Shown here: piece after piece, positions 6,874 through 11,276 of the stretch
Layout of the letters: each line of letters opens with the position of its first letter
How positions within the stretch are numbered: the stretch's first letter is position 1
Assembly: GCA_964508185.1 (NCBI GenBank)
Contig: CAZDSS010000083.1
Span: forward strand, 1 to 11,276
Direction: 5' to 3'
From: CAZDSS01 sp964508185
GTDB taxonomy: Bacteria > Pseudomonadota > Alphaproteobacteria > Sphingomonadales > Govanellaceae
DNA length: 11,276 nucleotides
Notes under the pieces: generated by a model
The model's database searches: none
What the model was told of the DNA's origin: nothing
The model's input: the letters and a program-made list of their open reading frames with translations, nothing else
Made by a program: the position numbers and the translations under genes

Positions 6874-6902
6874 TTGACGATCGACTCCGCTGAGCATACC
6901 TT
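6874..6902 (+). promoter_or_regulatory. candidate sigma70-type promoter before the attenuator
   Basis: TTGACG (6874-6879) and TACCTT (6897-6902) are separated by exactly 17 bp, the optimum. Transcription would begin near 6909 and meet the T-tailed hairpin at 6936-6977 after about 65 bases. This promoter could serve the two genes from 7149 or make a short terminated RNA. Confidence 0.5.
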
Positions 6903-6928
6903 AACTTCGGGCTTCAAAACCCATCACA

Positions 6929-6977
6929 GGCGGCTAAAGCACCGCCGTGCGGCATGTCCGCCAAAGGTGCTTTTTTT
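6929..6977 (+). terminator. intrinsic terminator with a competing fold (attenuator-like)
   Basis: AAAGCACC (6936-6943) pairs with GGTGCTTT (6966-6973), closing a stem with an inner GCGG/CCGC hairpin (6949-6961), and the T run spans 6971-6977. This is a standard Rho-independent terminator. GGCGG (6929-6933) can instead pair with CCGCC at 6942-6946 or at 6958-6962, and either choice breaks up or sequesters the 5' arm of the terminator. It sits between a promoter and the next gene, so it could attenuate the operon or end a small RNA of about 65-70 bases. Confidence 0.65.
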
Positions 6978-6980
6978 GTG

Positions 6981-7112
6981 CCCGAAACCTCGGGCAAAGA
7001 TGACCGGTTTTAATGCCGGGAGGCTGCGGCGTATGTCCAAGGCGAAAGCCTAAAGGCCGTGGTGCCGTTCCTGTGACGGTTTTGAACTCCCGGCTGCCTG
7101 CCGTGTGCAGGC
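6981..7112 (+). ncRNA. candidate structured leader RNA, family not recognised
   Basis: The stretch between the terminator and the 188-residue gene is rich in stems. CCCGA/TCGGG closes a four-base loop (6981-6995, extended by G-C pairs). GCCGGGAG (7015-7022) and CTCCCGGC (7087-7094) form a perfect 8-bp stem around a 64-base interior. Within it are AGGC-GAAA-GCCT (7040-7051), a stem capped by a GNRA tetraloop, and CCGT/ACGG (7065-7079). GCCTGC/GCAGGC (7096-7112) follows. I could not match it to any riboswitch or ribozyme consensus I know. Some stems are expected by chance in GC-rich DNA, so covariation evidence is needed before calling it an RNA gene. Confidence 0.35.
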
Positions 7113-7148
7113 GGTTGATTGCCTTCAAAAGCAACACAGGAGCTCGAT

Positions 7149-7715
7149 ATGTTCAATCTTCTCGACGAAACGGTCTACGGCGACGATCCTCACGCTGCTC
7201 TCTCCCTGGTGTGCGACGCGCTATACGCGCTTACAACTTTGCGCGAAGACCGTGAGTGCTACGGGGAAAACCCGCGCGAACAGGCTGGTCTTGGCATCCT
7301 CATGCGGGGAATTGTGAATTCCCTTGATGATGTGGCGGCGCTCATTGCAACAAGGCTCAATGAGCCAGAATCCGGGCTCCATAGGCAGCGCAGCGAGTTT
7401 GCAGATCGTGAATATAAGCGGGGATATTCTGAAGGATTGGCCGCCGCAGAGCAGTCCGCCAAGCTGGCTTCATATCTCGCAGAGAGTGCTCCCACTGAGA
7501 TTCGAGCTTCGGGCGGTCACGCCCTTGAAGATGAAATTGCTGCCGACCAGGATCCTTCTATCCCTGCCCCGGAGAATGATGGAGCAACGGCCGAAGTTAG
7601 CGGCCGCGCGGACGACCTCAAAAAGAAGCTCGTCCGGCGAATCATCACCCATCTTCTGACAGAGGATGGGCTGCCCTCAGATACCGCCCCTCTTGATCGG
7701 GCGGTCAATGGTTGA
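7149..7715 (+). CDS. Unrecognised phage protein, 188 residues
   Basis: I do not recognise a family. The ATG at 7149 is chosen over an in-frame start 30 bases upstream because AGGAG lies at the right distance before it. The N-terminal half (about residues 1-110) looks alpha-helical, with alternating hydrophobic positions (ALSLVCDALYALTTLRED, LGILMRGIVNSLDDVAALIA) and a charged helix rich in Arg, Glu and Tyr. Residues 115-155 are Pro/Ala/Glu-rich and probably disordered, and a final amphipathic helix DDLKKKLVRRIITHLL follows. There is no signal peptide or membrane segment. It lies 63 bp before the Mu-HTH gene on the same strand and the two probably form an operon fed from the promoters at 6662 or 6874. 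The role is open: a regulator partner or a small morphogenesis protein are both guesses. Confidence 0.75.
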   Translation: MFNLLDETVYGDDPHAALSLVCDALYALTTLREDRECYGENPREQAGLGILMRGIVNSLDDVAALIATRLNEPESGLHRQRSEFADREYKRGYSEGLAAAEQSAKLASYLAESAPTEIRASGGHALEDEIAADQDPSIPAPENDGATAEVSGRADDLKKKLVRRIITHLLTEDGLPSDTAPLDRAVNG

Positions 7716-7731
7716 CCTGGACCTTTGAATG

Positions 7732-7754
7732 GGCGCGCCGGGAAACCGCGCGCC
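7732..7754. other. hairpin between the 188-residue gene and the Mu-HTH gene
   Basis: GGCGCGC (7732-7738) and GCGCGCC (7748-7754) form a perfect 7-bp stem with a loop containing GAAA, followed by CTCTTTC. It lies just before the GGAGG ribosome binding site of the next gene. It is too weakly T-tailed to be a clear terminator, but it could adjust readthrough or translation between the two genes. Confidence 0.35.
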
Positions 7755-7778
7755 TCTTTCAATATAATGGAGGTTGCC

Positions 7779-8363
7779 ATGTCTGACCGAACGGAGGGCT
7801 TCGCCCTTATGGTGCATGTGCCCGCAGAAGAATGGGCCTATGCCAAGCGGCGGTTGGTGTATCTCGAAGCCGCACTGCTCCAGCTCCTGAAAGATCGAGA
7901 GCGGATACAGGAATGGTACGACGCCGCTGAACTAGCAGATCTTGGTTTGGCTGGCTTGCCAACCAGCAAGGCCGGCATTACCCGAACGGCGAACGCGGGG
8001 AGCTGGCTCCGGCGTTCCGTCACTGGACGCGGGGGAATGCGCTATGAGTATCATTACTCAAGCTTTCCGGCCCGCACCTTCGACGACCTGATCGGACGTA
8101 TTCTGGAAGTGTCGCAACCAGATGAGGATCCAGTTGTCCCCCAGGCACCGGAAATTGCTCCGGCACCGATGCCTGCCCGTTCTGAGCCGCCCAACATGGA
8201 GCCGCCTTGGGTGTTGCCGTTCATGCGCCTGCTCAAGGGGGGCGCAAAAGGCAGTCTTACCGCAGCATGGCGCGCGCTACCGGAAAATATTCCTCCGGGC
8301 GTCCAACTGCCTTCACCGGAGGAGGCGGCAGATACAATCTTTCGCCTCGGATTGATGAAGTAA
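7779..8363 (+). CDS. Mu-type HTH DNA-binding protein, 194 residues
   Basis: The ATG at 7779 follows GGAGG by five bases and is preferred to longer in-frame starts. Residues 45-97 match the Mu-type helix-turn-helix domain found at the N-termini of the Mu repressor and MuA transposase. The pattern is EWYDAAELADL, GLPTSKAGITRTAN, SWLRRS, then GRGGMRYEYHYSSFP, where the last part corresponds to the basic wing RGRGGGxEYHxSSLP. A long helix with coiled-coil character (19-46) precedes it and could dimerise the protein. Residues 114-143 are a proline-rich linker, and 145-194 form a small C-terminal region I cannot assign. No integrase-like DDE core is present, so it is not a transposase but is probably a regulator. 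It sits between the unknown 188-residue gene and the capsid gene, and the palindromes at 8611 and 8662 are natural candidate targets, though this is inference. Confidence 0.75.
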   Translation: MSDRTEGFALMVHVPAEEWAYAKRRLVYLEAALLQLLKDRERIQEWYDAAELADLGLAGLPTSKAGITRTANAGSWLRRSVTGRGGMRYEYHYSSFPARTFDDLIGRILEVSQPDEDPVVPQAPEIAPAPMPARSEPPNMEPPWVLPFMRLLKGGAKGSLTAAWRALPENIPPGVQLPSPEEAADTIFRLGLMK

Positions 8364-8395
8364 GGACCAGCCTTGTCTTAGGTCGCTACTATGTT

Positions 8396-8427
8396 CGGCG
8401 GTTGGTTTCCACCAGCCGCCGTTTTTT
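8396..8427 (+). terminator. strong intrinsic terminator after the Mu-HTH gene
   Basis: CGGCGGTTGG (8396-8405) pairs with CCAGCCGCCG (8412-8421) over ten pairs with one G-T wobble and a six-base loop, followed directly by six T (8422-8427). It closes the 7149-8363 transcript 33 bases after the stop codon, so the capsid gene must have its own promoter downstream. Confidence 0.88.
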
Positions 8428-8522
8428 ATTCAGAATTATCCGGCTTGTTTTTAAGCGCTATAGAGATGGCAACCGCCACCGATTGCCCCCGCATACCAGA
8501 AATGAAAGAGTTGACGCTCCTG

Positions 8523-8548
8523 CCCCGTTAAACACCCGTTAAGCGGGG
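8523..8548. repeat. direct repeat CCCGTTAA x2 within an imperfect hairpin
   Basis: CCCGTTAA occurs at 8524-8531 and 8535-8542, 11 bp apart and so on the same face of the helix. CCCCGTTAA (8523-8531) also pairs with TTAAGCGGGG (8539-8548) with one bulge. A TTGACG lies at 8511-8516 but without a good -10 at normal spacing. The repeat matches the dyad at 6699-6713. Apart from these repeats, the terminator and the palindromes, I see nothing more in the 328-bp gap 8364-8691. Confidence 0.4.
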
Positions 8549-8610
8549 ATGGTTATCAAGCCGCATTCCCATCCAGACTATCCCGCTAAAGAAAAACCCC
8601 CTCTTCTGTC

Positions 8611-8626
8611 CCGGAACGCGTTCCGG
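8611..8626. promoter_or_regulatory. palindromic operator-like site 1
   Basis: CCGGAACGCGTTCCGG is a perfect 16-bp palindrome 66 bp before the capsid gene start. It shares CGGAAC and GTTCCG arms, with the same spacing, with the site at 8662-8675, and the two centres are 50 bp apart. There is no T run, so this is not a terminator. A pair of matching dyads in front of a gene is the usual arrangement for a dimeric regulator. Confidence 0.65.
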
Positions 8627-8661
8627 CTGGCTTTGTCGCTCCACCGGATCACTCTGATTAG

Positions 8662-8675
8662 CGGAACGGGTTCCG
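8662..8675. promoter_or_regulatory. palindromic operator-like site 2
   Basis: CGGAACGGGTTCCG has perfect six-base arms around a GG centre, matching site 1. It ends 16 bp before the GTG of the capsid gene, so binding could affect transcription start or elongation. A weak promoter-like pair, TTGTCG (8633-8638) and GATTAG (8656-8661) with 17-bp spacing, fits exactly between the two palindromes. Confidence 0.6.
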
Positions 8676-8691
8676 ACAAGCAGGTGGTCAG

Positions 8692-10504
8692 GTGAACGAA
8701 CAGATGAAAGGCCGTTTCCGGGTGCGCGTCATACGCTCTGGTTTGTCACTCAACGGCAATTACTATTCCGACAGTCTTCTTCAGAATGTCGCACCGATGT
8801 TCGAGGGAGTGCGCGTGTTCGTAAAAAGCGACCGCGAGCACTTGGCTGCGGGCGGAAAAGATATCCGCAACCTCATTGGCCGGATTGTCGCCCCGGAATT
8901 CGTTCCCGGCAACGCTGCCGATCAGGGGGAAATTGTCGGCACGTTGGAGCTGATCGATCCCACCAGCGAGATCGGCCGCAAGGTCACCCAGGCTGCTGCC
9001 CGAAACATGACCGACCTGTTCGGGCTGTCCATCGCGGTTGAAGGTCGCACTGCGCCAAGCCGCATGGCTGGCCGCAGCGTTCACCACGTCAGCAGTTTCG
9101 ACAAAATCCACTCTGTTGACTTGATCGTCGAGCCCGGTGCAGGCGGCCAGGTCATTCACCTCATCGAGTCCGCCGGACCATCTGAAAGGCAACGCATGAC
9201 CCGCGAACAGATCATTGACTTGATTAAATCCAAACATCCCGAAGCATTCAGCGACAACAATCCGGACGACCTGAGCGACGAGGCTCTTATTGAGCTTCTG
9301 GCCCAGCTGATGGACGGGAACCGATCAGATGAAGCCACGGCCAAAATGAGGGAGGCCGTTTCCCGCTCGCACCTTCCGGAGGTGGCCAAGAGAAGAATTA
9401 TCGAAAGCTTTTCCGCGCGCTCGTCCTTTACCGAAGCCGATGTCGTGAAGCAGATTTCTGCCGAGGCCAGCTATCTCTCCCGACTTGGTGTCGGCGGCGG
9501 GCATGTGAACCTCGGGCCTCTCATTCGCATGGGGGAATCTCATGAGGAAAAGAAAGCGCGAATGCTCGACGCCTTCTTCGATCCCAAGGACTCGTCCGTC
9601 GTCAGCATCCGGGAATGCTACCGGGAGCTTACCGGTGATCATAAGTTCACCGGGCGTATTCCCCGGCAACGCTTGACGGAAGCCCTCGACAGCGCCGCTT
9701 TCGGCGATGTCCTCGGGGATAGCATCACCCGGCGCATGATCGCCGAATATAACACCGAAGATATCTACGGGTTATGGCGCGATCTGGTGACAATAGTGCC
9801 TGTGAACGACTTCCGCACTCAAGAGCGGGTACGCTTCGGCGGCTATGGCGACCTTCCCGTTGTGGCCGAAGCCGCGGCCTATCCTGACGTGACCTCGCCG
9901 ACCGATGAAAAGGCGACCTATACCGTCGCCAAACGCGGTGGTCTGGAAACCATCACCCTTGAAATGATCGCCAATGACGACGTGGGAGCGATCCAGCGCA
10001 TACCCTTGCGCCTCGCCCAGGCGGCAAAACGGACCCTCTCCGAGTTTGTGTTTAACATTCCCCAAGCCAATCCTGCCATCTTCGATGGCAAGGCACTTTT
10101 CCATGCTGACCACGGCAATCTCGGCACGGCGGCGCTCAGCAAGGAAGCCGTTGCCGCTGCCCGCATTCTCATGAAGGCGCAGAAAGAAAAGGACAGCAAC
10201 AAAAAGCTCGGGATCACGCCGCGTTTCCTCTGGGTGCCGGACGAGCTGGAAGAGGCGGCATTCGACCTGTTCCGGCGGAACGAGAACCTGGACGCCAATT
10301 TTGTCCAGTCGCTCCAGTTCCAGGTGCGCCCGGTCTGGTGTTGGACCAATCCCCGGGATTGGTGCCTTTCTGCGGACACCCGCGACAGCCCGCTGATCGA
10401 ACTCGGCTTCTTTAGTGGTCAGGAAGAACCGGAACTCTTTATCCAGGACACGCCCACTGCCGGATCGATGTTCACCAACGACCAGATTACCTACAAAATC
10501 CGCC
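8692..10504 (+). CDS. Prohead protease / scaffold / major capsid (Mu gpT-like) fusion, C-terminus lost
   Basis: This is a phage head morphogenesis protein. Residues 7-160 resemble prohead proteases: RFRVRVIRSGLSLNGNYY, the H50 region (KSDREHL), and LFGLSIAVEG with the likely nucleophile S113. Residues 165-350 are charged and helical, as expected of a scaffolding segment that the protease would remove. From about 355 to 604 the sequence follows gpT-type major capsid proteins, with RFGGYGDLPVV, ALFHADHGNLG (468-478), RFLWVPDELE and FTNDQITYKIR. Family members continue for some 15-30 residues (HDFGG-like ending), but here the sequence leaves the family after R604 and enters sua5. The reading frame stays open to 10857 only because it crosses sua5 out of frame, giving an Arg/Ala/Gly-rich nonsense tail. 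The GTG at 8692 has a weak ribosome binding site, and an ATG at 8704 is an alternative start. Similar protease-capsid fusions are annotated in other prophages. Confidence 0.85.
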
Positions 10505-11276
10505 CTGATCGTCCATTGCGCCGACATCGCCGTGGCGCGGCGTTTCGCCGAGATCGAGGGGCCGGCGCTGCGCCTCGCCGAAGCCTTTTGGCCCGGACCT
10601 TTCACGCTGGTGCTGCCGCGCCGGGCCGATGCCACGCTCGCGCCCAAAGTGAGCGCCGGGCTTGCGACCATCGCCGTGCGCGTGCCGCGTCATCCGGTGG
10701 CGCAGGCGCTCCTGCGCGCGTTCGACGGTCCGATCGCCGCACCCAGCGCCAACCGTTCCGGGCGCATCAGCCCCGCAAGGGCCGAGCATGTGGCGGCGGA
10801 ACTGGGGGATCGGGTTTCCATGATCCTGGATGGCGGGCCTTGCGAGAAGGGCCTTGAATCCACCATCGTCGGCATCCTCGGCGACAAGGTAGAACTCTTC
10901 CGCCCCGGCAGCGTGACGCCGGACGAGATCACCGCCGCCTGTGGGCTTGCGGTGATCGGCACCGGGCCTGTGGCGGAGATCACCACGCCGGGCCAGCTCG
11001 CAAGCCATTATGCGCCGCGCGCAAGCCTCCGCCTCAACGCGGTCCGGCCACTGCCGCAGGAAGCGCTCCTCGCCTTCGGGCCCGATGTGCCCGAGGGCGC
11101 AGCCGCCGTCCTCAATCTCAGCCCGACGGGAGACCTCGAGGAAGCGGCCAGCAACTTGTTCGCCATGCTGCGCCGCCTGGATGACGCGGGCTTCGTCGAG
11201 ATCGCCGCCATGCCCATCCCGGACACGGGCCCGGGCATCGCCATCAACGACCGGCTGCGCCGCGCCGCCGCCCCCC
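10505..11276 (+). CDS. sua5: Sua5-type threonylcarbamoyl-AMP synthase, partial (5' part missing, 3' end outside window)
   Basis: This enzyme makes L-threonylcarbamoyl-AMP from threonine, bicarbonate and ATP, the first step of the universal t6A37 modification of ANN-decoding tRNAs. The 257 visible codons begin at LIVHCADIA, which is about 65-70 residues into the family. They continue through AEAFWPGPFTLVLPRR, VAVRVP-type IAVRVPRHPVA, APSANRSGRISP, MILDGGPCEKGLESTIV and LFRPGSVTPDEI. The linker PGQLASHYAPRA marks the switch from the YrdC catalytic domain to the Sua5 domain, which runs to GPGIAINDRLRRAAAP, probably a few residues from the natural end. The N-terminal KxR/SxR substrate-binding part and the start codon are absent, because the sequence switches to phage capsid at 10504/10505. 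As drawn, the gene would not give a working protein. Codon use is host-like. Confidence 0.93.
   Translation, partial: MIVHCADIAVARRFAEIEGPALRLAEAFWPGPFTLVLPRRADATLAPKVSAGLATIAVRVPRHPVAQALLRAFDGPIAAPSANRSGRISPARAEHVAAELGDRVSMILDGGPCEKGLESTIVGILGDKVELFRPGSVTPDEITAACGLAVIGTGPVAEITTPGQLASHYAPRASLRLNAVRPLPQEALLAFGPDVPEGAAAVLNLSPTGDLEEAASNLFAMLRRLDDAGFVEIAAMPIPDTGPGIAINDRLRRAAAP

Larger units (their letters stand above)
5998..10504. mobile_element. prophage fragment integrated at tRNA-Lys, truncated at both ends
   Basis: It is bounded on the left by a tRNA-Lys 3' repeat and on the right by an abrupt switch inside the capsid gene. Base composition is visibly lower in GC than the host blocks, especially across 5998-7000. 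Contents in order are a cytosine methyltransferase remnant, a regulatory stretch, a 188-residue protein of unknown function, a Mu-type HTH protein, and a protease-capsid fusion related to Mu gpT. No integrase, transposase, portal, terminase or tail gene is present, so most of the phage is missing. The mix of a tRNA attachment site with Mu-related proteins suggests a mosaic phage and not a plain Mu relative. Confidence 0.75.

Noticed and set aside
6832..7053. 73-codon frame on the plus strand starting with GTG
   Set aside because: It spans the promoter and the T-tailed terminator, has no ribosome binding site, and its composition (Arg/Lys/His-rich) is that of non-coding DNA.
6929..7112. CRISPR array, riboswitch or self-cleaving ribozyme
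   Set aside because: There is no regularly spaced repeat, and by eye none of the consensus cores I know (cobalamin box, hammerhead, twister, HDV-like) is present. It is kept only as an unassigned structured leader.
5998..10504. complete Mu-like transposable phage
   Set aside because: Only the HTH domain and capsid protein are Mu-related. There is no transposase or MuB gene, no Mu-type ends or 5-bp duplication, and the left edge is a tRNA attachment core.
9772..10671. 299-codon frame on the minus strand across the capsid/sua5 join
   Set aside because: It is antisense to two well-supported genes and is explained by the strong third-position GC bias. The same holds for the long minus-strand frames over gyrA, queA, tgt and the cyclophilin.
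10505..10857. C-terminal 117 codons of the open frame that begins in the capsid gene
   Set aside because: The Arg/Ala/Gly-rich sequence is a frame-shifted reading of sua5, whose true frame gives a clear Sua5 protein, so a capsid-Sua5 fusion protein is not supported.

Overview
The window suggests an alphaproteobacterial chromosome carrying a broken prophage. The host genes are GC-rich and strongly biased to G/C at third codon positions, and they sit in the order gyrA - coaD - cyclophilin - queA - tgt - tRNA-Lys. The GyrA C-terminal domain carries a charged insertion of the kind I associate with alphaproteobacteria. I cannot name an order or genus. Two runs of exactly ten N (4724-4733 and 5960-5969) show that this is scaffolded draft assembly, possibly a metagenome bin, so joins between regions need caution.

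Region 1 (1-5959, host). The 3' three quarters of gyrA (DNA gyrase A) is followed by coaD (coenzyme A synthesis), an exported cyclophilin-type prolyl isomerase, and queA and tgt, two enzymes of queuosine tRNA modification that overlap by four bases. The first N run interrupts tgt, and the break in frame there is a placeholder artefact. A good sigma70-type promoter then precedes an intact tRNA-Lys(UUU) gene. A short tail of a convergent minus-strand gene follows and runs into the second N run.

Region 2 (5970-10504, mobile element, lower GC). It opens with a 28-base copy of the 3' end of the tRNA-Lys gene, the usual mark of site-specific integration. About 1.15 kb without a convincing intact gene follows. 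This stretch holds a remnant of a C5 cytosine DNA methyltransferase, several inverted repeats, two candidate promoters, an attenuator-like terminator and a strongly foldable leader. Next come an unrecognised 188-residue protein, a 194-residue protein with a Mu-type DNA-binding domain, and a strong terminator. After that a pair of matching palindromes 50 bp apart lies just in front of a long gene that fuses a prohead protease, a scaffold-like segment and a Mu gpT-like major capsid protein.

Region 3 (10505-11276, host). Near its C-terminus the capsid gene is joined, with no N run, to the middle of a Sua5-type threonylcarbamoyl-AMP synthase gene read in another frame. Neither gene is complete. 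The join is either a chimeric assembly or a real deletion or rearrangement.

The most interesting part is 6500-8700, where regulatory DNA and RNA structures are dense around the Mu-HTH gene and the capsid gene. I see no proof of a new defence or other accessory system. The best candidates for something undescribed are the attenuator plus folded leader at 6874-7148, and the twin-palindrome control region of the capsid gene together with the adjacent Mu-HTH protein.
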